Source: Trichoplax adhaerens
Taxonomy: Eukaryota > Placozoa > Uniplacotomia > Trichoplacea > Trichoplacidae
DNA length: 64,000 nucleotides
Assembly (NCBI RefSeq): GCF_000150275.1
Contig: NW_002060957.1
Span: 945,127 to 1,009,126, forward strand
Direction of reading: 5' to 3'
The notes under the pieces were generated by a model. That model was not told the DNA's origin. It saw only the letters and a list, made by a program, of their open reading frames with translations, and did not search any database. The translations under genes and the position numbers were made by a program. Of the stretch, positions 37,630 through 51,119 are shown piece by piece. The number at the start of each line of letters is the position of its first letter. The stretch's first letter is position 1.

Positions 37630-40600
37630 TGGTAAATAAGAGTATACAGTACATAAATGAGCACTCTTCTCATCATTGCGCCTTCTATTTCATTCGCATT
37701 CTTGACAGTCCTACGACAATATGCCAACGTATCACAACGCTGTTTTTCACTTTCTTTTTGGCTATTTGCTTGGTATGCTGAAGGCAGTCCACGTTGATAT
37801 TCGCTGATATTGATATCCAACATACTGTACAGCTCGCGTACGCGTCTATTAACCTACAGTGCTTCAACTTCTTTTCTCACCAAGGCAGTCATGAAAGTAT
37901 GTCAAATCTCACAACGCTGCTTCATGACTCCATTTTGAACTATTTCCTTCGCATTTCTTCCTTCAGTCATGGACTCTCAGATGACTTCTACATGCTTGGA
38001 AGATCGAAAAGTTTATAGTTTAGTCCTATTGCATCTTTAATACAATGGATAACATTACTCTACCAAGATAATTATCCAAGGCAGCACACGCCTGGATTTT
38101 GGGCTATTTCGTCAACATTTCTTCCTTCAGCGCTATGCATTCTCGAATAGAATTTGGGACACTCACGGTACTGCGGAGGGTTGCGACTCCTTTCCCCGAT
38201 ACTATTTTCCTTTTGCAATCAACTCAAAAGGCGATATCAATATCCACCATTCCTTGACTACTTTTCATCATGTTATTTTCTATTTGTTCAGGCTTAGTAG
38301 ACAAAATCCGACAATCACAACTTGCATTTGTATTTTACTATTTTATTAGCATTGTGAACAGCATCGACAATTCTACTCCACGTTGCTATCAAGACTAAGG
38401 TGCAACTCTGTGGTGCAGGATACAAAATATCACCACTCTAGTTTGTATTTTACCATTTATTAGCATTGTGACTGTCCACTTCTGAGTTCTCTGATATCGA
38501 TTGAGCCTATCTTGTTTTGCCTTCTATCGATTCGTTGATGTCAGTGCAACAGTGTTTCAACTTTTTTTCTAATACTATTTTCGAGCCAGATACAGTATCA
38601 ATTGATATGCTTGATAAACGCGTCCATCATCAAAGCTGTAATTAAGATCCAATTTCCCAGAAATGATCGATGACATAACGCTTAAGAATGATAGACACAA
38701 GGCAGTTTGGTCAATCAATTTTTAAAGTCTTTTTATTTGCCTGCAGTCTATCATGTCATGATGATGTGTTTGGTCAATAACTGCTTCTTCAAATAATTCA
38801 CCATATTGGTATAGCGTATGCCCATTGTCAAGATACAGTACGGATATTATTTTGCTGTGCCCTAGTTTGGTCCGTCTAAAATAGTGTTATCAATATTTCG
38901 GTTTTCCAATTGCTTTCAGTATGGCAATAAATCTCAATTAGACTGAATTAGCCTTGACATCATTCGCTTGAAGGTCAATACCAGTACAAATAATATTAGG
39001 CTAAAGAAGTCCCTGGCCAAACACTGTCAGCATGATGTTGGTGTTCCTTGATGAATTTTATAACAAGACGAAGAGTTACAATACAATACTACGTTCCATT
39101 CTCCATTTCCAATATGCAATAGCAGAAATAACATTTTTAGAGTTGAACAGGAACTAGCAGTATTTCAGTGATGAATGTTGTTGAAATCAAAACTGAAATT
39201 AGGTATCGCCATGCTTTCCCTTCAACTCATAAGTTTGGGTCAATCTTTGTAGCAATACTTGAACAACAGAAAGTAACTGTATTTTCCTGATGAATGTTGA
39301 AACCAAAACTGAAATTATGTATAGCAACGCTTTCCCTTTAACTCATGAGTTTTCGTAGCAACATTTGATCCAGCCTATCAATCAATCAATTATATTATAG
39401 AATTATCCATAAGACTCAGTCAGCTCACAGTTGCTGTAGTTGGAATGCTTTTGCAAGGAGGAATTCAATGTCCTTCAGTTGACTGTGATAGTAGATTGAA
39501 TTTGACACTCGTCAAGAAAACATATCGTTGTAACAAAATGATTCATAAACCAAGAACTACTAAAAGGAAGTGCAATGGCTACCCTATTTCTCACATAATC
39601 CAAGGCCATCCTTAACTGAGTCCCCTAGTTGATTACCCTCTGAAAATAGTTTGTCCATTCAACTTTCGCTGTTCAACTTGATGATTCATCGATCCCATTT
39701 GGGACAAAATTCAAGACCCTACTGGACAACGTGGTGTAGTTGATGATCCACAGAAAATAGTCTGTCCATTCAATTTTGCTCCCTAACCATGTATGAATCT
39801 TATTGCGGATAGAGTTTGGTCTGTTGATTCAATTGTGGCATTTCACTTAGTGATGTAAATAGATCAATTTCGATTGACTGAATAATCCATCAACTTCAAT
39901 CCGGAAAGAAAACTAAACCCTACTTTTACAACCTCGCTCAGATTGCTTTCATTTCTCAATACAAGAGTACAGTAATAGTATAAAGCATTCAAGATTTTAC
40001 ATTTAAAATGGCGAGTGTGAAGAATGCACTTGAATCAAAATGTATACCACAAGGTTATCGTAATACCCTGAGAGAATGCAAGACCCTAGTTTGCAATATA
40101 CTCATGAAAAGGTGAAAACAAGGGCAGTATTTCAAATTATCCTACCAATACAAAAGCCAATTTAGCTTGTAACGATTCTCACATGAGTGCCATCCATTGG
40201 ATGGTTTCGTCGTTTTTACGCTATAATCCTATTCAAATGAAGACATCGCTTTAGACCATAGAAAATGCTTTACCCTTTATGGTCTAGACCGATTGCAAAC
40301 TATTTGGCTTACGTCCAGTGTTTACCGCATTGAAATCTTGTGCCTTTGAAATGAATAGAAAATTAAACAGTTGTAAGGCTATTTCAAATCTTGTTGTGAA
40401 ATGGAAGACAGCCATGGATCTACTCGATGCTATGAAAAGTATAGACGACTAAATTGAATTGTCAATCTCATTTTGACATGGATTTTATTCTTGTCAAGTT
40501 TTAAAGGAAATGAGTCGGTCGATAGAAACAATTTATTTATTGTTGGAAAGGCAGCTGAACATGAGAATGGTTTTCAACAAATACATAACATTACACCCAG

Positions 40601-40838
40601 TGGCTGCTCCACATACTGGGACATCCATTTTGTCAGTCATGAATCCATTCCTTTTTGCGTCAAATAATTTTATTTCCCATTACTATCGTTGTCAACCGAA
40701 TACAAATACTTTACCCGGCAACTGCATACTCGGATATGTATTTAGTCAGTAATGAAACCATTCTTATTGCGTCAGATTATTGTACAGCAAGGACAATCAT
40801 CACCCATTCTGTCTTTGAATCGATCCTTTGGAAATATT

Positions 40839-41021
40839 TTAAGAACGGGGTAAAAGAAATAAGCAAATAAAGGCCAAACATCCAAAATGACCTTGTGTCA
40901 ACATCGACGCTACAATGGATTGTCCATAGGCAAATATGTCTCCCGCCAGTAAATCAAAAGGGTGGCCATAGTAGACTGCTTCGAATGCATCCTTGACCAT
41001 GGTGATGAATTCCTTTAGCAT
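40839..41021 (-). pseudogene. Possible protein kinase fragment
   Basis: A 60-codon minus-strand frame includes AFEAVYYGHPFDLLAGDIFA followed by YGQSIVASML. The spacing of Glu, the Gly-rich turn, Asp and the hydrophobic Ile-Phe-Ala-Tyr-Gly resembles kinase subdomains VIII-IX (APE...D-IW-S/A-x-G). It is isolated, and I see no other kinase motif next to it. Most likely a decayed fragment; could be chance. Confidence 0.25.
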
Positions 41022-41324
41022 TCAATCTTGCCATGATGGATTGACTATTTAATCTCGTGTTGAGATTGATTAATGCGCTGTACATTTTGTACATTTTGCA
41101 ATCTTGTCACGGACAATAACCTTCATTTTGTGCCATTATGGGTAATTAGAATCAATGTCTATTTTTCAATGGCTTGCAACCGAATAAATTACTGTAATAT
41201 TCGACTGTTTCATTATGATAAAGCAATACGCCATGGCAAACTATTATTAAAATTGGACTTGGATGTTGAACTAGGCATTGTTGTCATGGATTATTTTGGA
41301 TAGCATAGTCAATGCGTCAGATTA

Positions 41325-41630
41325 TATTGTTAACCTTAAAAGACAATCTTTCAACATTTTTGTTCTTCCAAGTAGTAAACACGCTCTAGGCTTTCAACTG
41401 AGGATAGAGTCGATGTCTATGATCGGTTAGAAACGCATAACATTGATATTGATAATCATGGAGGAGCGTAAGATTATATTATTAACCTTAAAAGAAGATC
41501 TTTCAACATTTCTGTTCTTCCAAGTAGTAAACACGCTCTAGGCCTTCTATTGAGGATAGAGTCGATGTCTATGATCGGTTAGAAACGCATATCATCGATA
41601 TTAATAATCATGGACAGCAAACAGTTTGGA
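41325..41630. repeat. Direct repeat, about 155-bp unit, two copies
   Basis: Both copies share CTTCCAAGTAGTAAACACGC, the phrase GAGGATAGAGTCGATGTCTA and GATCGGTTAGAAACGCAT. About 90 percent alike by eye. Confidence 0.85.
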
Positions 41631-41949
41631 ATGGATTACGCTTAAAGGCAATCAATAACTCTTTTCATATTTTACTGATAGAATAATCAATCGACTATTG
41701 CCATCGATGCTATTCTTTTTAAGGACAGTAGTATATTCATTCTTTGTCTTGATATCAGCAATTTATCTTATGCACGGATCTTGTAGTCTATCCCTATTCT
41801 ATAACATTGGTGGTTGAGTTAAGCTCTGAGTAGAGAATTGGGATTATTTTCTATGGCCTTGAGTTTATAGAAATGTGTAAACTATCTATCTTGATATCAC
41901 CATTTTATGTTGCATTTTTGTAAATCTATAAAACATCCATGATAACAGT

Positions 41950-42530
41950 AGATTGGTTCAACTCTCAGCACAAAGTGAGGGTATTATCCTTGGCTTGGAT
42001 GGCAGAAAGTACTACATCTACTTTGATATTATGAACGCATTTTGTAGAGTTTATCCTATTACCCATCGACTACAACAATATCACCATTTTGTGTTGTATT
42101 TTTGTAAGGCTATAACGTCCATGACAACAATTTTTTGGTTAAAAGTCTCGACACAAAGTGAGGATACTGTCCACGGCTTAGATGGCAAAAAGTCCTATAC
42201 TCTCTACCTTGCTATCATGAACACATTTTATAGAGTTTATCCTATTCCATCGACTACAACAGTGAAGCCAAAGACAATCTTTGGCGGCTTCGAGTAAGAG
42301 AACGTATAAACGTAAAACTCTACGTTGGATAGAATAATAGTCTATTAGGCATATGTAAGCTTTCTGATAACAGTGATGATAGCAACGGATTAGTTAAAGT
42401 AGTAAATAGTTGGATATTTGTCTGCAGCTTTGATCGCATTGCAGAAAAGAATATACTCTCTATGCCTTAACTATCATGAAGGCATTTTGTACAGTTGATC
42501 CTATTCTATCGACTACCAACAGTGGATAGT
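41950..42530. repeat. Diverged tandem repeat, about 175-bp unit, three copies, frame-preserving in two
   Basis: Each copy has a TAGAGTTTATCCTATTCCAT-type segment and a variant of TTGGATGGCAGAAAGT. Copies 1 and 2 stay open as one frame (41953-42297) with repeated peptides such as SAQSEGIILGLDGRKYY and STQSEDTVHGLDGKKSY. The third copy (about 42430-42530) is broken. Confidence 0.7.
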
Positions 42531-43395
42531 AAGACGATATTGACAGCTTGGAGTACAAGAAAATAGAAACTCTCTACGTTGGATAGAATTATGGTCAGTT
42601 AATTATAGCTTATCCTGTAACATGCATTGCATATCGAGACATACTCTACGGCTTTGAGTACCGAAATAGATCAATTTTCTAACGTCATATTTCCAGTCTA
42701 TATTAGACAAAGGGGTGAAGAGTAATCGCCTATTGAAACTTCCAACATATCGCTGATGTAATACTATCTATACAAGAAGATATTAAACAAAGCTATCGAG
42801 AATAATTTCCTACTAAAACTACTAACATATCATTAATATGTGATGCTCTATACATAAAGGTTTTAAACAAAGCTATGGAAAACAATCCCCTATTAAAACT
42901 AGAAACGATGCATAGACTTTTTGGCTTTGGGGGTAAAAATTTTATCTATAGGCGTCCCTGACATTACCAAGCAATCCATGAAATTAAAACTCTGCAATAG
43001 AGTAACTTGTAGATGTTATACTCGCAGAATGGACATCCAATAATATGAATCATATCAATATCTTGTTAATGCCCATACAAGACATGAATGTTTGTTAATA
43101 TACATTTCTACCTTGGTAAATGATATAAACGACATTGTATCCCTATATTACACCTTCACTTGGATATCTTAAGAGATGCTACTCAAATAACCATCTAAAT
43201 TACAATTAGAATTGGTAGTGTCATCATTACAGCAGTAATAAATGTTCGATATTATGATATAGCAAGATATGGATTCCAACATTTCACACTGAATTGAAAT
43301 AATACTTACAAAATATATAATCATAAGTCATACATTCCATTTATACATTGTCATTGATCCGGTTATATTCTTGCCTTTCTTCTAGAGTGAACAAA

Positions 43396-46300
43396 ACCTT
43401 TTAAAATTACTGCATTGCTACGCTTTACCCTTAATAACGCTACAAAAAGGTGATATCGATCGAGTATCAGAAGCCTTGAATAAGCAGGTAAGATTATTCA
43501 TGAATTATGGTAAAGCCTCAGGCTAGAATCAGGCTGCTATGATATTCCTTTCCTAACGCTCTATTTTACTATAAAAAATGTCAAGATATATGCAAAAGTA
43601 GAATGTGTTTACTTTAACTTTCTCTCTCTCTCTATATATAGTAATGACTACATACTAGATACTATCTAAAATAGCAACGCTAATTTTACAGATTCAATTA
43701 TTATACAACTTCGACGAGCAATTATCATTACAACTTGAAGCTATGCAAAGTATTAAAGAGCAAATGAATGAATTACGAATAAAGCTACTACCAGATTTGC
43801 CGCAAACTATTGAGTCTGGCAAATGTTCTCGAGAATTTTTGGAACTTTTTCTACGTGATATTAAAAGCTACCAAGTAGTAGCTAAAGAAGAGGTATATTA
43901 TTAATTCTTTCCAGCTTATTATTACACGTATTATAATAGCTACTGTTGCAACATTGTCTATTGGAAATGTACCAATATAGGTCGATAAATCACAGTTAAA
44001 TGTCGATGCTGCGAAAAATGCTGTGTACAGTGGCGCAGGAACGGAAGAAGAATTAGAAAAGTAAGTAAGAAAAAATGGTAAAAGTATGAGTTACCACAGT
44101 CATAAGACATTAACTAGTCTTTACGGATACTGTACATGTAGGCAGCAGCATCTTACTTCATTGGAATACTCAACTGTAATAATATGATGAATAAATTATA
44201 TAGGGCTCGCGATGACCGTAATCACATCGCCAAGTTTTATATGAATTTAATGATGGTACGAGAAACTGTTCATAATGCTCTAAGAAGAAGCCAGTATACA
44301 GAAATTGATGAGGTCACTACTAATTGGTTGACTTAGTAATAATATTATTTTAAATAGTTCTGCCAGTATTCTATTTTTGATCGCGAATTTCAATTTTATC
44401 CAAACAGATTGGTAATGAGATTCATATAGAATTTCTAGCTTCTGTTAATGCAATCAATGATAGGCAAAAAGAAGTCAACGAATTAGTGCAGAAAAAAGTA
44501 ATGAAAATAAATTTGTTTCTTTACTTGTTAATGATTTACATCTAGCTACTAGCGTTGTCGGAGTATTTGATCTCCTAAATAAACATGATTAACATTAATG
44601 CTTTAAAATCTCAGGTATAATATCCTACTTTCGATATTTTGAATTCCTTTAGGTATTAGCAGTGAGCGTTCGAGAAGCCTTACAATCCACTCTCGAACAA
44701 TTAAAGGATGGAGTTGTTACTGCCGGTGTTGATAGTAGCTTATATGGCTTGCGACCTACTGATGGTAAGTGATCAATCGGATAATAAAATAAATAATGCT
44801 CGTATGAAGCTTATTAAATACGTGGGTAATAAATTTACGTTCACAAATCAAAAGTATTGAAAGGTGATGAAGGTGTATCACTTAGCTCTAAATGGTCAAC
44901 TTTATCTGAAAAAGTAGCAAAGGTATCATTACGAAACTTTAACTTGAAATTCTCTCCACTTAATCATCGTATAATAGTACAATAATCAAGTATTTATTTC
45001 GTTTGTAATCTCATTACAGGCCTTAAATGATGACCCACATATTAGTCAAGAATACAAATCATTCTGTCAGGAAGTTATTTGTCGGTGTCAGCGAATGTTA
45101 GCTCAAGTTGACAAGGAATCACGTAGTAGTACTTCCGATGGAAACGATGATGAGTACGTTACCGATGGATTTTTAGTTATTGAAGAAGAAGACGAACAAG
45201 ATTCAACTAATTATCTCAAGAGAAGTTTGGCTTCACTCAAACAAGATATCCTTGCCCATTTTAAACGAGTAGGTTATGTTATTTTGTGGTAGGAAATTTT
45301 AGAGTGATAATAAGTTTAAAATGTGAACTTTTTCTATGTAACTTAAAAACTTTTCAGATTGCAGCAACCTTCGCCCAACAGTTTGAAGGTAGTAATGTGT
45401 CTACTTTGCAACGAAAAATTTGGCTATGCTATGAACGATGCTTTTATGAAGTAGTTGGGAAGAGTTTAGTTTCTGTATATGAGGTAATACTTTGAATTAA
45501 TTATCAAAGAAAGGGGTTTAAGTTGATGTTACCGTTCTTGACAATTAATTTTTACATTTTATTTTGACAGAGATTTAATCAAAAGCAGATGGAAGTTATC
45601 GCTGAAAAAGTTAAAAAATTTGGCGTTTGTCCGGTTGTAGATATGGGTTTAACAACAAAGTACGAATGGTGGATGGACTTATTTAATGAATCTAGAAGCA
45701 TTTGTCTTCACAGTGAGAGTCATATGAAAAATGATGCCGATAACAGCGAAATTACGAAAACAGACAGTAAAAATGAAACAAACCAAACGGCCTCGATCAA
45801 TATTAAAGATGCCAATCGGCTTCATGAAGGGACTGTAGAAGATCATGCAGAACACTTGCACAGTAATAAAAGCAATGATAACGAAAGTGCATGGAAACAA
45901 AATGTCCATGAAATAACTAATGATGGTATACCAAAAGATGGTGATATAGGTAAGACGAGGAATGGCGATGACCAGGAAGAAATTAGCGAAAATCACCAAA
46001 TTCTAGAATTGAGTCATCAGCAACAAAAACAAGCTCTACCAGATCAGCTATCAGACAACATTGAAGACAGAAATAGCCAAGAATGCTCACTCGATACTGC
46101 TCAAACAGAACTCGATCCAGCATTAGATCCCGAGAATGAATTAACAGAGCAGAAACCATCACCAGGTACGTTTAGTAACCGATTAGCATTATTGAAATTT
46201 ATTAAGTGCGGTGTTCTTGTTTTACAGGCATCCCTTAATAATCTTGCAATTTGATTATTACGTTAAAAATGTAGATTCTGAATCAAAAATAATAAAAACT

Positions 46301-49255
46301 GGATCATTCCAGAAGGAGAATAATACTGAAACAGACGATGAAGAAAAAACTTCGCCTAAAGTACATGAAATAGATGATCAAGAAAATAGCTTGGATGAAA
46401 TTTTAAATGAACAACAGCTGAAAGAAGAAGCATGCAAAAGTGTACAATTTAATCAAGCACAACTTGAGGAAAACATGACAGATTCTTCCCTCACAAAGGT
46501 AGCAGATTATCAAATTAATAATGCCGAAGAAGCACATGAAGATCAACAGATTAAATCCACACTAACCAACAATAATTCTCATTCCGATATATCACATGAT
46601 GGTGGCTCTAAGAAAATTACAAATGAACAAGATTCACAAAATATGCAAGAAACCTTACCTTCTGCCAAAGAGAGCGTTGCAGATGAATCAGATTCAGAAA
46701 GTATGCAAACACCTCAAGAAGGTACAGAAATAAATCAATTATCAGACGAAAAAGTTAAAGAGACAGCGGCTGTAAATTCACTCTCAGAAGCAGACGCTGA
46801 GCAAGATATCATGGTAGAAGGTAAAGATTCCAAAATGGAAAATAGAATTAAATGCAGCGATAATGATTCCATAAATAATATAGAATCTGAAAAATTCATC
46901 AACCCAGAGCAGTCCGAAGAAAGTATTAAAGATGTTAATAAAAAGAAAGCAGATTTTAGGAATGATCATGTAAGAGCTGAGGACGTAGGAATTGACCCTC
47001 TAAATGTCAGTCAAGATTTTTGGGATACAAAAACCATTGCTGTAAGTATTTCGGAGATGTTAGAAAGTAAGGAATACATGGAACCATCTTCTAATGAAGC
47101 AGAGAATGATAGCAAACATATTTCCTCAAACAAAGATATTGAAAATTTATCGGAACCTACACTGAATGATGCTAATCTTGAAAATTTTAATGAACGGGAT
47201 GCAAGTGACCATATTGGCTTAAGTAGTAATAAGCCAAGCGATGAGGAGGATATATGTAATCACGAAGATGATAACGATAGCAATCGTTCAGCTGAAAATA
47301 CATCAGGGATTAAATCTGAAGTGAATCATATTAGACATGAAGAAGGCAAAAACGAATATGATGCCGAAAGTAGCTCCGATATTCAAAAACATACATCTGA
47401 TAGATCAGACTCAACATCATCTATGAATGATAATCAAACCAAAATTCGAAGGAAAACTAGTAAATCCAGCTCAGTCTCATCCATGAGTAGCAGAAAAGCC
47501 GATATTCTACGCAAAGTTAATGGTAAAAAGAGAGCGAAATCAGCGGGTGATGAAAAAACTATTGCTTCATCTCCGTCGACTAATGCTGATGAAAACAATC
47601 AGAATTTAGGAAGCAATAATAAGACGAGTGATAGTAAAAATTCTAGTACTAGCAATGGCAAAATGATAACTAGTATCTCAGCACCAGCGGTATCGCAAGT
47701 ACCATATGCTGTAAAAATGGCCGGCGACCAACTAGGTGAAAAAGAAGACGGTCTTTTAGATGTCACATATGCAAAGCCTGCACCAGCGTCGATTATTCCG
47801 ATTGCTTGTGCTAATGCTACGACGGTAGCTGCCTCAGTGATCCTATCAGCCTGTGGTGGTATTATTAACATCGGCGAATCGTTATATATCCCATCCCAAG
47901 AGCAATCTTCAAACGATCATATCCCAAGAAAAAAATTGCAGATATTTCCTGGTGCTACAGAAGACGAAATGTTATTTTGTAAAGTAGATGATCAGCCGGT
48001 ACGAAGAAGAGCGGAAAATTACGATTATGACTCTGATTCGACTGCTTCCATGGAGTCATGTTCTGTTACAGATTCCAATTCTGATGTTGATGTAAACGCG
48101 TTGGCTATGAGCAATAGTGAAGATAACGATAGTGCTATAGAAGACGAGGAGATACAAGCAATTCCGAAGGAAAAAACGGCAAAGTATAACGGACAAGATA
48201 CTATTGACAGTGTTAGAAATGAAACCCATCGTGATGGTGACTCTCAAATAGTAAATGAAAATGAGCCGATGACTCCTGGAACTTTAATGAAACGTTTTGA
48301 TCTAGAACTCAGTAAAGCTACATCAGTCTTGGGTGTATCTGAGCCATCACTCGAAGACACGATTATAACATTTGAACAGTATTTTGGCGCTGTTTTGGAT
48401 GGTATTTGTGAGGTTTTAATTTGTAATGCACCTATGGGAAAATTACAAGGTTTAATGTCGTCTCTTAAGAAATATACTAAGTCTATTGCCCAGTTACGAC
48501 TGATGAAAGGTGTTAAAGGTATTTATCATTCCTAACTAATTGGTCAATTAATACACCTACGAATTTAATTTGCATTAAATTAGAATTCATTTGTTAAATT
48601 CTTATCCTAGTAAGTGTTGTAATGAAGTCAGCTGTTTGATTTTAGGCAAAGATATAATTTAGTATATAGCTAACATATAAGCAATTTATTTTATAGAGTA
48701 GCAGTTTAATTGCAATCAGCCAGTTGCTATTAAAAATGTGCAATAGTTTATAACCAATAGCTCATGTTCATGTTCTTCCGAGCATCTATAGCGTAAAGAC
48801 TTGACATTTAGTAACAGTTCTCCATGTGCCTTTATCATACATGTGTCAGAGGTACACATTCTATACTTTTAAATTTCGTTAGAATGTATTACAATAATTT
48901 TTACTTTTTATGAATAAAGTAAATGACAGTATTGTGACATCACATAAGTTGCAAGATAAATTATTAAAGTTAAGATTGAAAATATTTTAGCATAATCTAG
49001 TTCTACTACAAAGAATTTGACATAATATTCTATTTGCCAGATCGTATCGCTGCAGCTGTCAGTACAGATGACTTATTGCCCTTCCTAACCTTGATATTGA
49101 CTCGTGCTAAGCCCGAAGAAGCCGCAAGGCTATACGCTCAACTCAATTTTATTTCAGATCTAATGGGTGATTTTTTGTTGAATGGTGTCCACGGCAACGT
49201 TTTGATACAATTTCAAATTACAATGGAGATATTAGCATCTCTGTCTCCACGCTGA
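43396..49255 (+). CDS. VPS9-domain protein, putative Rab5-family guanine nucleotide exchange factor (5' end not placed)
   Basis: The C-terminus has the VPS9 hallmark DDLLPFLTLILTRAKPEEA, then a Tyr-Ala-Gln-Leu-Asn-Phe-Ile helix and LLNGVHGN; VPS9 domains activate Rab5-type GTPases on endosomes. Exons include about 43396-43488, 43692-43891, 43981-44060, 44203-44311, 44407-44497, 44654-44764, 45020-45268, 45358-45483, 45571-46165, 46275-48518 and 49039-49255. The CCAG|AT join at 46165/46275 and the AAAG|AT join at 48518/49039 keep frame. The N-terminal part is helical and coiled-coil-like. A roughly 900-residue stretch across two exons is acidic and rich in Ser, Asn, Asp and Glu. Total length is above 1300 aa. 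I could not match the N-terminal half to RIN, GAPVD1, ALS2, ANKRD27 or RABGEF1, so no symbol is given. It is convergent with the SLC15 gene. Confidence 0.75.
48913..48918 (+). terminator. Candidate intronic polyadenylation signal
   Basis: AATAAA within the last intron (48519-49038) of the VPS9 gene, with a GT-containing stretch downstream. If the preceding exon is not spliced, translation stops at 48533-48535, before the VPS9 core, and this signal could end a short transcript. Confidence 0.35.
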
Positions 49256-51119
49256 TGCAGAATATAATGGTCGTTTAGAATATAACTTGAAAATTACTAC
49301 TTAAAGCACGAAAAGATTTACCTTCAAATATTAGTATTTTATTAATTTATTCTTAATTCTTAAGTTCTTGAGCGATTAATACTGTAACAATTGAATTTTT
49401 TTACCTAGTTTTAAGGATTATAGTATATTACAAGGTAAACTTGTACTATATTAGGGAATTATTATATCTGCTTAAAATAATCACCGCCTTATGAAGTAAC
49501 TATGGTATCGGCAATCTTGATTTACGATAGTAATCTTTGAAAACTTAGAATCTTTGTTGTAACATACGTGCACGCAGCTCTTTTAATATGGACACGTATT
49601 AAAATTTCTAGCTCGTACTAACACATAAAATGAATTGACTACCTTACCTAATGTCTGCGAAATCATTATCATATCATTTCCACACTCATCGAGATTGTGT
49701 TTTTGATCGCATATATTCGGCTAAACAATGAAATGTAGCTCATCGTAACCTTGAATACTAGTAATTTTTAAAAATTAACACCATGATTATTGCCGAGCAT
49801 TTTACAAACGGAAAATTGCTATTCGCGCTTGTTATCAATTACGTGTTAAGTAGTAAATATTATTCGCACTATCATTTTTTGCTATGGGCTAATTACTTTA
49901 CTTGCTATATCAACTGTAACGTGGAAGTTTCTTAATCCTATTGGACAACATTTTATCTTTCAATTATATAAAATATAGTTGTATGGTTAAACTTGTAGGA
50001 CTTATAGCAGTAGTGTAATCAATGGCATAGTGGTGTAAATTTATACAGAGCATCAAAAAGGCACCATATAGAGGCTTTATCTCAACACGGATATTGGTAA
50101 TATTTTTCTGTAGTTCAAAATTTTATGTAATTCCATTGTATTACGGTAGATTTGCCATATTCGAATTAAATGCTTGATAGATGCAGCTGCCCAAGTGTAC
50201 AATACCTAGCTAGCACCCTACATCATATGATTTAATTGATTGAATTGCATTTTAAGAACGTCAGGACAATTTTATCACGCTTTTATTCGATTTCTTATGT
50301 TCATAGCATTTTCAGCAGCAGTGTTGCTGTTTTGGATTATTCAATTGTTAAAATAAATGAGTTATTTTAACAACGAGATTGCTCAAGTCTCTTGTTTTTT
50401 GCTTGATTACATAAACATATTAATGACATATTTTGTAGTTTCACAAGTAATTGTAATTATAATCTATTGGCAACCTTGCTGAAAACATTCATACTGCATG
50501 TTCACGTGAACTAGAGCATTGACAATTGTACATTCGTGCTCGTTAGTCATCAGTTCATCATCTTATCTTAAAATTGAAACACTTTATGATGACTTACACC
50601 ATTGCACTAAAAATGTAATATTACATAAGATTGAAGGTAGAAGATCTAAATTATAAGTTATTAATTAATGATGGCGTGTAAGTAATCTCGTACCATTAAA
50701 AACTAAAAATGTAACACTTCTCGTACGCTTAATAGGAACGCGCTAAATGAAATATAACTATCTAAATTATTCGATAGGACAGTTCCTTCGATTCGCATAC
50801 GTATGCATGCTCATGAAAGTAGTTACACAAAATGGACTGCCATATAATGAACATTAAGATTGATAAGGTATAGAGGACAACTTCGCATATACAGTACATA
50901 TCGATATATACAGAATGATTAGTTACATCAAACGAACAGTTATTTTCGGCATTTAAAAGCTAAGAACTGTTATGATGATTAACTAATCTGTCATACTGGC
51001 AAACGCAATATATGCAATACGCATAACGATTCAATTATAACTATCTGTATTATCGAAATGTTTTAATCACTATATCGTTAAAGAGGCCACTCTTACTGCA
51101 TCATGTATTATTTATATAC
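49256..51119. other. Convergent intergenic interval VPS9 gene / SLC15 gene
   Basis: About 1.9 kb of AT-rich, apparently unique sequence without open frames of interest or tandem repeats. It should contain both 3' UTRs. I see nothing else in it. Confidence 0.5.

Larger units (their letters stand above)
37680..43395. other. Repeat-rich interval of small direct duplications and probable gene debris
   Basis: No intact gene recognised. It holds many two- or three-copy direct repeats: about 205 bp (37700/37905), about 115 bp (39161/39275), about 110 bp (39640/39750), about 158 bp (41325-41630), about 175-bp units (41950-42530) and about 75-bp units (42720-42900). Between them are short protein-like stretches with stops, such as 40250-40450. 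The 5' end of the VPS9 gene may begin in 42900-43390, but I could not place a start exon. Confidence 0.5.

Noticed and set aside
45679-48247. Minus-strand frames opposite the acidic exons of the VPS9 gene (for example 45679-45999, 47599-47871)
   Set aside because: Mirror frames of GAA/GAT-rich coding DNA; they give hydrophobic peptides without motifs, while the plus strand joins in frame into a VPS9 protein.
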